Shown here: positions 33,272 through 41,456 of the stretch, one piece after another
How the letters are laid out: each line of letters starts with the position of its first letter
Position numbering within the stretch: position 1 is the first letter of the stretch
From: Glycomyces sp. NRRL B-16210
GTDB lineage: Bacteria > Actinomycetota > Actinomycetes > Mycobacteriales > Micromonosporaceae
Direction: 5' to 3'
Assembly: GCF_000719515.1 (NCBI RefSeq)
Contig: NZ_JOGR01000004.1
Location: 124,001 to 188,000, forward strand
DNA: 64,000 nt
Notes under the pieces: model-generated
Told to the model about the DNA's origin: nothing
Seen by the model: the letters and a program-made list of their open reading frames with translations, nothing else
The model's database searches: none
Translations under genes and position numbers: made by a program

Positions 33272-34114
33272 TTAAGCCTTGACGAAGCCGAGGAGGGCCT
33301 CGTTGACCTCGGCCGCGTGCGTCCACAGCAGGCCGTGCGGGGCGCCTTCGACCTCGACGTACTCGGCGTCGGGGACGGCCTGGTGGAAGCGGCGTCCGGT
33401 GACGTCGATCGGCAGGATGTTGTCCTCGGTGCCGTGGAGGATCAGCGTGGGCTTGGCGGCGGCGCGGACGGCCTCGACGTCCTCGCGGAAGTCCTCGATC
33501 CAGGAGTCGACGACCGCGTAGGCGGCCACGGGGGCCGAGGTCGTGGCGGTGTTCCAGTTGGCGGTGACGACCTCTTGGCTGATCTTGCTGCCGAGGTTGT
33601 CGTCGAGGTTGTAGAAGTCCTTGTAGAACTGGGTGAACCAGGCGTAGCGGTCCTCGCGGGCGGCCTTGGCGATGCCGTCGAAGACCTCCTGCGGGACGCC
33701 CTCGGGGTTGTCGTCGCGCTTGACGAGGAACGGCTCCAGCGAGGCGAGGAAGGCGAGCTTGGCGACGCGCTCGTGGCCGTGGTTCTTGACGTAGCGGGCG
33801 AGTTCGCCGGTGCCCATCGAGAAGCCGACGAGGATGACCTCGCGCAGGTCGAGGTGGTCGAGCAGCGTGTTCAGGTCGGCGGCGAAGGTGTCGTAGTCGT
33901 AGCCCTCGCCGACCTTGCTCGACTGGCCGAAGCCGCGGCGGTCGTAGGTGATGACGCGGTAGCCGGCGTCGATGAGCTCGCGGGACTGGAGCTCCCAGCT
34001 GTGCCCGTTGAGCGGGTAGCCGTGGATGAGGACGATCGGCTGACCCGCGCCGTGGTCCTCGTAGTAGAGCTCGATCGGGGTGCTGTTCTCGGTGCCGACG
34101 GTGATCGTTGCCAT
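33272..34114 (-). CDS. Alpha/beta hydrolase, non-haem haloperoxidase type
   Basis: A 280-residue alpha/beta-hydrolase fold enzyme resembling cofactor-free chloroperoxidases and esterases. The nucleophile elbow is VGFSMGTGEL, the oxyanion region IHGYPLNGHSW, the acid Asp in TEDNILPID and the His in GAPHGLLW. No signal peptide. The ATG at 34114 is divergent from a TetR gene; paired operators between them indicate repression by it. Substrate unknown; a hydrolase induced by a small toxic ester or oxidant would fit. Confidence 0.88.
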   Translation of the reverse strand: MATITVGTENSTPIELYYEDHGAGQPIVLIHGYPLNGHSWELQSRELIDAGYRVITYDRRGFGQSSKVGEGYDYDTFAADLNTLLDHLDLREVILVGFSMGTGELARYVKNHGHERVAKLAFLASLEPFLVKRDDNPEGVPQEVFDGIAKAAREDRYAWFTQFYKDFYNLDDNLGSKISQEVVTANWNTATTSAPVAAYAVVDSWIEDFREDVEAVRAAAKPTLILHGTEDNILPIDVTGRRFHQAVPDAEYVEVEGAPHGLLWTHAAEVNEALLGFVKA

Positions 34115-34135
34115 GGTCGTGGTCCCTTCCAACTG

Positions 34136-34151
34136 GAGAACGTTCGTTCTC
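34136..34151. promoter_or_regulatory. TetR operator, hydrolase side
   Basis: GAGAACGTTCGTTCTC: arms GAGAACG and CGTTCTC are exact complements around TT. It is the mirror image of the site at 34172, with 20 bases between. Confidence 0.8.
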
Positions 34152-34171
34152 TCGGTACGTAGACTACGATA

Positions 34172-34187
34172 GAGAACGAACGTTCTC
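34172..34187. promoter_or_regulatory. TetR operator, regulator side
   Basis: GAGAACGAACGTTCTC, the reverse complement of the first site, extended by A and T to a 9-base arm. TACGAT at 34165-34170, between the sites, may be the -10 of the TetR gene. Confidence 0.8.
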
Positions 34188-34206
34188 TTGGCAAAGGAGC
34201 CAGACC

Positions 34207-34800
34207 ATGATTGACGACACACTTACCGCGAACCGCATCGTCGAAGCCGCTGACCGGCTCTTCTACGCCCGCGGCGTCCAAGCCGTGGGCATGGACGCCA
34301 TCCGCGGCGAGGCCGGCGTCTCGCTCAAACGCATCTACTCGCTGTTCCCTTCGAAGGACGACCTCACCGTCGCCGTGCTGCACCGCCGCCGAGACCAGTG
34401 GAACGCCGGCATCGCCGCGAGCGCCGAGAACGCCGAGACCGCGCGCGAGAAACTGCTCGCGATATTCGACTTCCTCGACGCCTGGTTCCGCGAACCCGAC
34501 TTCCACGGCTGCGCCTTCATCAACGTCTTCGGCGAACTGAGCGGCGGCTCGGAGCAGGTACGGCAGCAGGCCCGAAAACAGAAGCAGGCGTTCGTCGACT
34601 ACGTGGCGCAGCTGGTCGAAGACGCAGGGGCCCCTGAGGAACTGGGGCCGCAGATCGCGATCCTCGCCGAAGGCGCGCAGACCACCGCCGCGATCCTCGG
34701 CGGCCCCGAGGCCGCGGCCCAGGCCCGCGCGGCCGCGGTGACCCTCCTGGACAGCGCCCTCGAACGAAACGCGAGCGCAACTGCCCAACAGCCCGGGTAA
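34207..34800 (+). CDS. TetR/AcrR-family repressor
   Basis: A 197-residue regulator. The N-terminal helix-turn-helix reads RIVEAADRLFYARGVQAVGMDAIRGEAGVSLKRIYSLFPSKDDL; the rest is a helical ligand domain with FHGCAFINVFGELSGG near residue 100, typical of the YxaF/LmrA-like group. AAAGGAG precedes the ATG at 34207. It faces the alpha/beta hydrolase gene across two mirror-image operators, so it probably represses both itself and the hydrolase. Confidence 0.9.
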   Translation: MIDDTLTANRIVEAADRLFYARGVQAVGMDAIRGEAGVSLKRIYSLFPSKDDLTVAVLHRRRDQWNAGIAASAENAETAREKLLAIFDFLDAWFREPDFHGCAFINVFGELSGGSEQVRQQARKQKQAFVDYVAQLVEDAGAPEELGPQIAILAEGAQTTAAILGGPEAAAQARAAAVTLLDSALERNASATAQQPG

Positions 34801-34926
34801 AGCGCCTGACCCCGGGTCCGGCGCAAGAGGATCGGCGGAGGCGCTCACGCCCCCGCCGACCCCGCACTCACCGCTCGGACCCGGGCCGGACCCGAAGGCC
34901 GCGACTCGCCGTCGCCGAACGGCTCA

Positions 34927-36006
34927 TCACCCCGGCGCGAGACCGAGGAAGAACTCCCTGACGTCGGCGGCCAGGAGGTCGGGCACCTCCATCGCCGCGA
35001 AATGGCCGCCGCGGTCGAACTCCGACCAGTGCCTGACGTCGTACAGCCTCTCGGCGAGCGGCCGCACCGACTGCGTGATGTCGTGCGCGAACACCGCGAC
35101 CCCGAGCGGCACCGGGCACGGCGAGGTCCCGCGCCGCGTGTCGCGGTGCAGCCGCGCCGAAGAGGCCGCGGTGGCCGTGAACCAGTACAAGGAGACGTCG
35201 GTGAGCATCCGGTCGTCCCCGACCGGCGTGCGCGGATCGGTCCACTGCGCGAAGCGCTCGGCGATCCAGGCGAGCTGGCCGACCGGCGAGTCGGTGAGCG
35301 CGTAGCCGACCGTCTGCGGCGTCGAGGCCTGGAGCGCCTGGTACGGCGGACGGTTCGCCATGAGGCTGCGGACCTTGTCGAGCCGGGCCTCGTCGGCCGC
35401 GGAGAGCGCCACCTCGGGATCGGGCCGCGTCGGCAGGTAGTTCACGTGCACGCCGACGACCCGCTCGGGCTCGACGACGCCGAGCGCGGTCGAGACGCCC
35501 GACCCGAAGTCCCCGCCCTGGGCGCCGTACCGCTCGTATCCGAGACGACGCATGAGCTCGGCCCAGGCACGAGCGATCCGGGTCAGGTCCCAGCCGCGCT
35601 CGCGGGTCGGCCCGGAGAAGCCGTAGCCGGGCATCGACGGGACGACCAGATGGAAGTCGCGCGACAGCGGCTCGATCACGTCGAGGAACTCCAGGAACGA
35701 GCCCGGCCACCCGTGGGTGAGGACCAGCGCGAGCGCGTCCGGGTTCGCGGAGCGCACGTGCACGAAGTGGATGTTCTGGCCGTCGATCTCGGTGGTGAAG
35801 TGCGGCAGCTCGTTGAGCGCGGCCTCCTGCGCGCGCCAGTCGTAGCCGGTGCGCCAGTGCTCGGCGAGTTCCTTGAGGCGCGCGAGCGGGAAGCCGTAGT
35901 CCCAACCGGCGCCTTCGACCTCGTTGGGCCAGCGGGTGCGGGCGAGCCGGTCGTGCAGGTCGTCGAGGTCGGCCTGGGGGATGTCGATGCGGAAGGGCGT
36001 GATCAT
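34927..36006 (-). CDS. Epoxide hydrolase
   Basis: A 359-residue epoxide hydrolase with the N-terminal EHN lid-wrapping domain (PFRIDIPQADLDDLHDRLARTRWPNEVEGAGWDYG) and an alpha/beta-hydrolase core. HGWPGS supplies the oxyanion HGxP motif, the nucleophile Asp is in GAQGGDFGSGVS, and the C-terminal His is in DRGGHFAAMEVPD. Cytoplasmic; opens epoxides to diols. The ATG at 36006 has GGAGCG upstream; a longer frame to 36039 would run into the operator. It is divergent from a MarR gene with AAACGTTT operators between. Confidence 0.92.
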   Translation of the reverse strand: MITPFRIDIPQADLDDLHDRLARTRWPNEVEGAGWDYGFPLARLKELAEHWRTGYDWRAQEAALNELPHFTTEIDGQNIHFVHVRSANPDALALVLTHGWPGSFLEFLDVIEPLSRDFHLVVPSMPGYGFSGPTRERGWDLTRIARAWAELMRRLGYERYGAQGGDFGSGVSTALGVVEPERVVGVHVNYLPTRPDPEVALSAADEARLDKVRSLMANRPPYQALQASTPQTVGYALTDSPVGQLAWIAERFAQWTDPRTPVGDDRMLTDVSLYWFTATAASSARLHRDTRRGTSPCPVPLGVAVFAHDITQSVRPLAERLYDVRHWSEFDRGGHFAAMEVPDLLAADVREFFLGLAPG

Positions 36007-36037
36007 GGGGTTCGCTCCAGACGTGTTCGTTGGAATC

Positions 36038-36064
36038 ATAAACGTTTACTTGACAAACGTTTAT
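36038..36064. promoter_or_regulatory. MarR-type operator before epoxide hydrolase
   Basis: ATAAACGTTT (36038-36047) and AAACGTTTAT (36055-36064) form a perfect inverted repeat with a 7-base centre; each half also contains the palindrome AAACGTTT. Confidence 0.75.
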
Positions 36065-36068
36065 GGTT

Positions 36069-36090
36069 CGAACGATATCAGAATCGTTCG
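36069..36090. promoter_or_regulatory. Second inverted repeat before the MarR gene
   Basis: CGAACGAT and ATCGTTCG are exact complements around a 6-base centre, 30 bases before the MarR start. It is a different word from the AAACGTTT site. Confidence 0.55.
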
Positions 36091-36119
36091 GGTTGCCAAC
36101 GATTCGTTAGACTTGCCAC

Positions 36120-36578
36120 ATGAAGAGCACGACCGAGGAGCCGACCGCGAGGTGGAAGCGCCTGCCCAGTTGGCTGCTCACTCAGACCGCCGGCCATGCG
36201 CACCGCCTGGTCACCGAGGGATTCTCGGCCGCCGGTTCCCGCGGCTACCACTACCGCCTGCTGGCGACGCTGGAGGAGTTCGGCCCGGCCAGCCAGGCCG
36301 ATCTGAGCCGCCGCAGCGGCATACACGTCAGCGACCTGGTCGCGGCGATCAACGAACTCGCCGATCGGGAGCTGGTCGAACGCGCCCCCGACCCGGTCGA
36401 CCGGCGGCGCAACGTCATCTCGTTGACGGCTGCGGGCGAAGGGCAGCTGCGGCGCCTGGAACGGCGGCTCGCCGAGACCCAGGACGAACTGCTGGCACCG
36501 CTCGGGCCCGAGGAGCGCGGGCAGTTGACCGAACTGCTCTCCCGGCTGCTCGACCACCACGAGCGCCGCGGCGAATAG
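36120..36578 (+). CDS. MarR-family regulator of the epoxide hydrolase
   Basis: A 152-residue winged-helix regulator: GYHYRLLATLEEFGPASQADLSRRSGIHVSDLVAAINELADRELVERAPDPVDRRRNVISLTAAG is the whole DNA-binding core, with the wing at DPVDRRRNVI. Flanking helices form the dimer. It is divergent from the epoxide hydrolase gene, and two inverted repeats separate them. No ribosome site is obvious before the ATG at 36120. Converges, six bases apart, on the PP2C-like gene. Confidence 0.9.
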   Translation: MKSTTEEPTARWKRLPSWLLTQTAGHAHRLVTEGFSAAGSRGYHYRLLATLEEFGPASQADLSRRSGIHVSDLVAAINELADRELVERAPDPVDRRRNVISLTAAGEGQLRRLERRLAETQDELLAPLGPEERGQLTELLSRLLDHHERRGE

Positions 36579-36584
36579 CGGCCG

Positions 36585-37349
36585 TCAGTCGCCGAACTCG
36601 ACGAGGACGGCGGTGGCGTCGTCGTGCCGCCGCCCGCTCCGCACCTCCGGGTCGGTGCACTCGGCGCCGCGCACGGCGTCGACCAGCGCGGCGGGCCCGC
36701 GCCCGGTCGAGGCGATGCGCACCAGGTCGGCCCACGCGTAGCCGTACCGCTCGACCAGGCGCGTGACGCCGTTCGTGCACAACAGGACCCGGCGCACTTC
36801 GGTGCGAGGGAGCCTCCCGGTGAGGGCGTGGTCGGCGGCCTCGGGGACCGCGCCCGCGACCCAGAACCCGCCCGGACGGTTCCGGTACCGCGCCACGTAC
36901 GTTCGCACCCCGGCCTCATCACTCGGCGGATCGGGCAGCCGCGCGAGCCGGTCGTCCGTCGTGACCGCGACGCCCCCGCTTGAACGCTCAATGACGACGG
37001 CGGCGTCCCCGACGACCAGCCACTCCACGTCCGCTCCGGCCACGCGCACCACGGCCGCGGTCGCCCCGATGGCCCTCGGATGGGCGGTGTCGCAGGCCGG
37101 GCCGTGGTCGGCGACGGTCCGGCCGATCGACTCCCGAAGCGCCTCGGCCGGAGCGAGGCCGAGGTCCAGGCGTTCACGCAGGTGCGCGCCGAGCCTGGCG
37201 ACCACCCACGCGGCGCCGTGCTCGCACCCCACGTCCATGCCGGCGGGGGGACCCGCCCCGTCGAGCACCACCGCCCACCGGTCCCCCGAGGCCGCCAGGT
37301 CCTCATTGCCCTTGCCGGAGCCGGTCGCGCTCCAGGACCGAACCCGCAT
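36585..37349 (-). CDS. PP2C-like protein phosphatase
   Basis: A 254-residue protein with PP2C features: NEDLAASGDRWAVVLDGAGPP (metal Asp residues), GATAAVVRVAGADVEWLVVGDAAVVIE, and the C-terminal metal Asp in RRHDDATAVLVEF. Phosphatases of this kind remove phosphate from Ser or Thr, often opposing Hanks-type kinases such as the one at 47117. The canonical first metal motif is somewhat diverged, so activity is likely but not certain. The ATG at 37349 has GGAGG seven bases upstream; an upstream ATG at 37382 lacks a ribosome site. Confidence 0.8.
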   Translation of the reverse strand: MRVRSWSATGSGKGNEDLAASGDRWAVVLDGAGPPAGMDVGCEHGAAWVVARLGAHLRERLDLGLAPAEALRESIGRTVADHGPACDTAHPRAIGATAAVVRVAGADVEWLVVGDAAVVIERSSGGVAVTTDDRLARLPDPPSDEAGVRTYVARYRNRPGGFWVAGAVPEAADHALTGRLPRTEVRRVLLCTNGVTRLVERYGYAWADLVRIASTGRGPAALVDAVRGAECTDPEVRSGRRHDDATAVLVEFGD

Positions 37350-37445
37350 AGGACACCTCCGAGAGGCCAAGCAGTCGTTCATTCGATGAGTGCGCGGCGC
37401 AGCCGTGCGCGTTTCAGTCTTTTCAGGTGTTCTGAAGGAGAGGCG

Positions 37446-39152
37446 TTAAGCCTCGGGGCCGATATATATCAAAGATTTCAACGCATAACGGCCGGGTTCG
37501 AGGACGCCCTTGAGTACCGGCAGGACCGTGCTGGGCCAGTACAGGTGCGTCCCGGGCAGCGGCTCGATGAGCGCTGCCTCGCGGCCGGTCCCGCTGTCGA
37601 TGATCTCCGAGCGCAGGCCCTGGCTCGTGGCCACCGCGTCCGACTCCCCCACCGCCGAGCGGTGACCGGTCTTCGGCACGCACCAGCCGCCCTCGGCGGT
37701 GTGCAGCGTCCGCTCGGTCTCGATCACGTGGACGCGGGCGTGCCAGCCGTCCACGGCGGCCTCGAGCGACGTGGTGATCGTGACGTCGTCCCACGGCTGC
37801 CACGCGATGGTGAGCACCCCGTTCTCGTCGATGACCCCTTCATCGGAGTCCTCGCGGCCGCGCCAGTGGCGACCGTCCTCGGAGAGCATGAGCGCCCCGT
37901 CCGGCGCCGCGAACTCCAGGCCGGGACCGGCGACGGCGTGCGAGAAGCCCGCGACCGAGGAGTACGCGAGCTTCCCGTAGGAGGCCTGTCCCCCGCGCGC
38001 CCAAGGGTGCCAGGCCTGGCCGTTGAGACGCGTCACGTTCCCGGCGCGGTCGCGGATGTGGACCGCGCGGGCCGCCTGGTGCGGCTCGACCACCGGGCCG
38101 GGGACGGCCGCCTCGGCGGTCCAGAAGGGATGCTCGGCGCCCGCGAGGAGACCGGTGAAGACCTTCGAGGCCCACCAGGGCGATCCGGCCGTGAGGTACT
38201 GCTCGACCACGGCGTCGTTCGGGTAGCCGTAACCGACGGTCAGGCGCCCCTCGGGATCGAGGATCGGCTTGTCCCACCACCACTGGAGGTGCCGCCGCGC
38301 GAATCCGGCGGCCTCGGCCCACGGCACGGCCTCCACGTCGGCGGCGGCCAGTGCGCCCCACATGGAGCCCTGGGCGAACCGGTAGCCGAGGCTGCGGCCG
38401 TAGGGGACGGCGGCGCCGTCGGCGCCGAACCAGGAGCGGAACCGCTTGGCGAACGCGGCGGCGGTGGCCACGTACCGGTCGTCGCCGCCGAGCTTGAAGT
38501 GCAGCAGCGCGTAGGTGTGGAAGGCGAACGGGTTGTAGTAGTCGACCCTCCCGCCGGCGCTGTCCTCGAAGACGCTCGGCTCGGCGCCGTCGTCGAGGAG
38601 GAACTCGCCCAGGCGCTTGAGGTGCGCCTCGGCCACCGAGGCGTCGTGTTCGATGCTGAGCCTGGTGAGGCCGTGTCCGGCGAAGACCGGGAAGTAGTGC
38701 CAGTTGTTGTCGCAGACCTCGGTCTCGTAGGCCGCCGAGAGCCAGGCGGCGGCCTTGTCCTTGGCGGCCGGCGCCAGGGGGTCCCAGAGCTTGTCGGGGG
38801 CGAGCGCCAGGGCCCAGCCGACCGCGGCGGCCTCGACGCAGCGCTGCCCGCGCGGGGCGAGGTCGCCGACGTACCAGGGGTCGTCGGGGTCGAGGGCCCT
38901 CGCGAGGGTCGCGGCGAGGGCGGCCCAGGTGTCGTCGGGGACGGTGTCCTTGGTTGCGGCCAGGCCCCAGAGCGGGCGGGTGAGCAGCTCGAACCAGTTC
39001 TCGGCGTGCGAGTGGTTCGAGAGGGTCACCGGTAGGGACTCGGGGCCCTGCACGGCCAGATCGACGGCGGGCCGCCCGATCGACAGCGCGGCCGAGGCCC
39101 AGCCGGTGTAGCTCTGTTCCAGCGGTCCGAACGTGCGAAGCGGAGAAGTCAC
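37446..39152 (-). CDS. DUF2264-family protein
   Basis: A 568-residue cytoplasmic protein of the DUF2264 family: NWFELLTRPLWGLAA near residue 60, the central AFHTYALLHFKLGGDDRYVA, and QGSMWGALAAADVEA with WWWDKPILDPEGRLTVGYGYPND resemble an alpha/alpha-barrel as in polysaccharide lyases and unsaturated glycosyl hydrolases; the C-terminal part is probably a beta-sandwich. A carbohydrate-active role is inferred from fold-like pattern only. Start is the GTG at 39152, which has no ribosome site but sits eight bases behind a good promoter. Confidence 0.82.
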   Translation of the reverse strand: MTSPLRTFGPLEQSYTGWASAALSIGRPAVDLAVQGPESLPVTLSNHSHAENWFELLTRPLWGLAATKDTVPDDTWAALAATLARALDPDDPWYVGDLAPRGQRCVEAAAVGWALALAPDKLWDPLAPAAKDKAAAWLSAAYETEVCDNNWHYFPVFAGHGLTRLSIEHDASVAEAHLKRLGEFLLDDGAEPSVFEDSAGGRVDYYNPFAFHTYALLHFKLGGDDRYVATAAAFAKRFRSWFGADGAAVPYGRSLGYRFAQGSMWGALAAADVEAVPWAEAAGFARRHLQWWWDKPILDPEGRLTVGYGYPNDAVVEQYLTAGSPWWASKVFTGLLAGAEHPFWTAEAAVPGPVVEPHQAARAVHIRDRAGNVTRLNGQAWHPWARGGQASYGKLAYSSVAGFSHAVAGPGLEFAAPDGALMLSEDGRHWRGREDSDEGVIDENGVLTIAWQPWDDVTITTSLEAAVDGWHARVHVIETERTLHTAEGGWCVPKTGHRSAVGESDAVATSQGLRSEIIDSGTGREAALIEPLPGTHLYWPSTVLPVLKGVLEPGRYALKSLIYIGPEA

Positions 39153-39160
39153 GCTGGCAC

Positions 39161-39189
39161 ACGCTATCAACCACCTGGTCGTTCGGCAA
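39161..39189 (-). promoter_or_regulatory. Leaderless promoter of the DUF2264 gene
   Basis: On the minus strand: -35 TTGCCG (39189-39184), 17-base spacer, -10 TAGCGT (39166-39161), then eight bases to the GTG start. Transcription should begin at or next to the start codon. Confidence 0.65.
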
Positions 39190-39265
39190 CCCTCCAGCCG
39201 TTGACAGGGCTTGCCGGATCGGATGCCTCGCGATGGCGCGGGCCGGGCGGTGCGGCGAGTATTAC

Positions 39266-39294
39266 TTGGTCGGCCAATTGTTTTGCGCTAGGCT
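39266..39294 (+). promoter_or_regulatory. Promoter with MarR operator before the unknown 137-residue gene
   Basis: TTGGTCGGCCAA (39266-39277) is identical to the 12-base word in the MarR/pirin intergenic region. Its first six bases also form a -35 (TTGGTC), 17 bases from the -10 TAGGCT (39289-39294), so a bound repressor would cover the promoter. Confidence 0.7.
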
Positions 39295-39350
39295 TCGCGT
39301 CATCACCCCGCCGCGCCGGGCGGCGCGGCTGTCGCAGAGGAGGCGTGTTC

Positions 39351-39764
39351 ATGTCGCACAAGGGTTCTCAGGTTCCCGGTCCGGTCAACTCGCGGACGCT
39401 CTACCTCGGCATCCATCCCGAGGCGTTCGCGCCGGGCGCCATTCCGGAGGGGATGACCGTCGCGGAGCTGACCGCCAGGATCGAGGGCGGTTGGGCGGCG
39501 AGCGTCGCGCAGGGCATCGAGGGCGAGCTGTGCCTCATCGGCGTCGAGCCCGACGCTGCCGAGGCCGCGATCCGCGAGCGCTTCGCCGCGGGGGCCTTCG
39601 GGGTCGTGCTGGTCGGCGCGGGCATCAGGATGCTGCCGGAGCACACCGTCCTGTTCGAGCGCATCGTCAACACCGTGGCCGATCTGGGCCCGGGGGTGCG
39701 GTTGAGCTTCAACACCGCCCCGGAGGACTCGGTGGACGCCGTCCGCCGCTGGCTGGAGCGCTGA
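39351..39764 (+). CDS. Unknown 137-residue protein under MarR control
   Basis: A compact alpha/beta-looking protein I cannot assign. GMTVAELTARIEGGWAASVAQGIEGELCLIGVEPDAAEAAIRERFAAGAFGVVLVGAGIRM suggests a Rossmann-like fold; it ends with DAVRRWLER. Actinobacterial relatives are often labelled hypothetical. GAGGAGG precedes the ATG at 39351. Its promoter carries the same TTGGTCGGCCAA word found twice (once shortened) between the MarR and pirin genes, so it is a likely member of that regulon. It converges, three bases apart, on the MarR gene. Confidence 0.7.
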   Translation: MSHKGSQVPGPVNSRTLYLGIHPEAFAPGAIPEGMTVAELTARIEGGWAASVAQGIEGELCLIGVEPDAAEAAIRERFAAGAFGVVLVGAGIRMLPEHTVLFERIVNTVADLGPGVRLSFNTAPEDSVDAVRRWLER

Positions 39765-39767
39765 GGT

Positions 39768-40256
39768 TCAGTCCTCCTCGCAGGCGGCGAGGTTGCGTTC
39801 GAGGCGGTCGAGGAGTTCGGTGAGCCGGCGGCGGTCGGCCTCGTCGAAGCCTTCGCAGGTGAGGGCGTCGAGGCGCCGCCAGGACTCGTCGATGCGGCCC
39901 TGGAGGTCGCGGCCGGCCGCGGTGACGGCGACGACGGAGGCGCGGCGGTCGCCGGGGTCGGGGCGGCGCTCGACCAGGCCCTGGCGTTCGAGCCGCTGGA
40001 GCATCTTGGTGACGGTCGAGGGGTCGAGGCCGAGTTCGGCGACCAGGCGCGACTGGCGGGCCTCGCCGTGGTCGGCGAGGTGGCCGAGCATGATCTCCTG
40101 GCCGGGGTAGAGGCCGATCTCGCGCAGGAGCCGCCCCGCGGCCACGCGGTGGGCCCTGCCGACCCGGAACAGGGCGTGGCCGATCCCGCCGACGCGCTCG
40201 GACGTGTCGCACACGTCGGTGCCGGGTACCTGGGTGTCGCTGCCGCTGGCGTCCAT
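39768..40256 (-). CDS. MarR-family regulator of the pirin locus
   Basis: A 162-residue winged-helix regulator: GQEIMLGHLADHGEARQSRLVAELGLDPSTVTKMLQRLERQGLVERRPDPGDRRASVVAVTAAG covers recognition helix and wing. The ATG at 40256 has no ribosome site but a TACGCT hexamer lies seven bases upstream, so the transcript may be leaderless. Divergent from pirin over a strong inverted repeat; a third copy of the site lies before the gene at 39351. Confidence 0.9.
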   Translation of the reverse strand: MDASGSDTQVPGTDVCDTSERVGGIGHALFRVGRAHRVAAGRLLREIGLYPGQEIMLGHLADHGEARQSRLVAELGLDPSTVTKMLQRLERQGLVERRPDPGDRRASVVAVTAAGRDLQGRIDESWRRLDALTCEGFDEADRRRLTELLDRLERNLAACEED

Positions 40257-40276
40257 ACCGACGAGCGTAGCAATAG

Positions 40277-40307
40277 TTGGTCGGCCAATGGTATTGTTGG
40301 CCGACCA
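40277..40307. promoter_or_regulatory. MarR operator between MarR and pirin genes
   Basis: TGGTCGGCCAA (40278-40288) and TTGGCCGACCA (40297-40307) are exact reverse complements with eight bases between. With a T before the first arm it matches the full TTGGTCGGCCAA word at 39266. Confidence 0.85.
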
Positions 40308-40352
40308 CCATTCCAGCGGAGGACCCGGCTGGACGACCGGAGGAGGCCCCAC

Positions 40353-41381
40353 ATGCCAGCAGTGACCGCGCCCGACATCCTCGCGCTGCCGCGCCTCGAC
40401 GCCCCCGGGCTCGAATCGAGGCCGCGCGCGGTCGCGAACGTCGCCGGCTCGCAGCACACCCTCGAAGGCGGCGGCTTCCCCGTCCGCAGGCCCTTCCCCA
40501 CGCCGGAGCTGCCCGATGCGGGCGACCCGTTCCTCCTGCTCGACCACATGGTCGCCGCCTACGAGCCGCACGAGGCCAAGGGCGCGCCCTGGCACCCGCA
40601 CCGCGGCTTCGAGACCGTCACCTACCTCATGGACGGCACCTTCGTGCACACCGACTCCCAAGGCGGAGGCGGCGTGATCCGCGGCGGGGACACGCAGTGG
40701 ATGACCGCCGGATCGGGGCTGCTGCACGACGAGCTGCCCTCGGAGAAGCTGGTCATGACCGGCGGGGTCTTCGACGGGGTCCAGCTGTGGGTGAACCTGC
40801 CCAAGCGCGCCAAGTGGAGCCCGCCGGGCTACCAGGACATCAAGGGCCCCGGCCTGAAGCTGGTCGCCTCGACCGACGGCGGCGCCCTCGTGCGCGTCAT
40901 CGCCGGGACCGTGGGCGGCCACGACGGACCGGGCCGCACCTACACGCCGATCACGCTCGTCCACGCCTCGCTCTCGCCCGGCGCGGAGGCGCGGATTCCC
41001 TGGCCGCGCACGCATTCGGCGATGGCCTTCAGCCTCCACGGCGACGGCTGCGCCGGGGACGAGCGCCGTCCGTTCAAGGAGTCGCAGCTCGTGCAATTCA
41101 CGCCCGGCGGGGACTACGTCACCGTCGGGGCCGGGCCCGAGCAGCACCACACGACCGGCGCCATGGAGGTCCTCCTCCTCGGCGGCGAGCCCATCAACGA
41201 GCCCGTCGCCAGGTACGGGCCGTTCGTGATGAACACCCGGGCCGAGATCATGCAGGCGGTCGAGGATTTCCAGGCCGGCCGCATGGGCCAGATCCCGGCC
41301 GGGCGCGAGGGCCGCGCCTTCGCCCCCGACCCGGAGGAGCCGTGGGAGCCCGAGGCCGCGGGCGGCTGCGAGCAGCTCTGA
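40353..41381 (+). CDS. Pirin-family protein
   Basis: A 342-residue bicupin. The metal-binding residues of the first cupin are visible in PWHPHRGFETVTYLMDG and GLLHDELPSE; the second cupin is about residues 195-290 (IPWPRTHSAMAFSLHGDG). Pirins are iron proteins; some oxidise quercetin, others regulate transcription factors or redox metabolism. AGGAGG precedes the ATG at 40353. Under the adjacent MarR repressor, a redox or phenolic signal is plausible. The C-terminus EEPWEPEAAGGCEQL is an acidic tail of unknown use. Confidence 0.92.
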   Translation: MPAVTAPDILALPRLDAPGLESRPRAVANVAGSQHTLEGGGFPVRRPFPTPELPDAGDPFLLLDHMVAAYEPHEAKGAPWHPHRGFETVTYLMDGTFVHTDSQGGGGVIRGGDTQWMTAGSGLLHDELPSEKLVMTGGVFDGVQLWVNLPKRAKWSPPGYQDIKGPGLKLVASTDGGALVRVIAGTVGGHDGPGRTYTPITLVHASLSPGAEARIPWPRTHSAMAFSLHGDGCAGDERRPFKESQLVQFTPGGDYVTVGAGPEQHHTTGAMEVLLLGGEPINEPVARYGPFVMNTRAEIMQAVEDFQAGRMGQIPAGREGRAFAPDPEEPWEPEAAGGCEQL

Positions 41382-41391
41382 CCGACGCGAA

Positions 41392-41423
41392 AGGCCCTCC
41401 AGATGCCGGTGTCTGGAGGGCCT
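41392..41423. terminator. Bidirectional terminator between pirin and DedA genes
   Basis: AGGCCCTCCAGA and TCTGGAGGGCCT form a perfect 12-bp stem with an 8-base loop. T-rich TGCTTTG follows on the plus strand and TTTCGCG on the minus strand. Confidence 0.85.
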
Positions 41424-41456
41424 TGCTTTGTGTCGGGGCCCCGCGGCCGGTCGTGG

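Noticed and set aside
34868..35905. 345-codon minus-strand frame overlapping the epoxide hydrolase gene
   Set aside because: Arg/Ala-rich shadow in another frame of a gene whose catalytic motifs are all intact.
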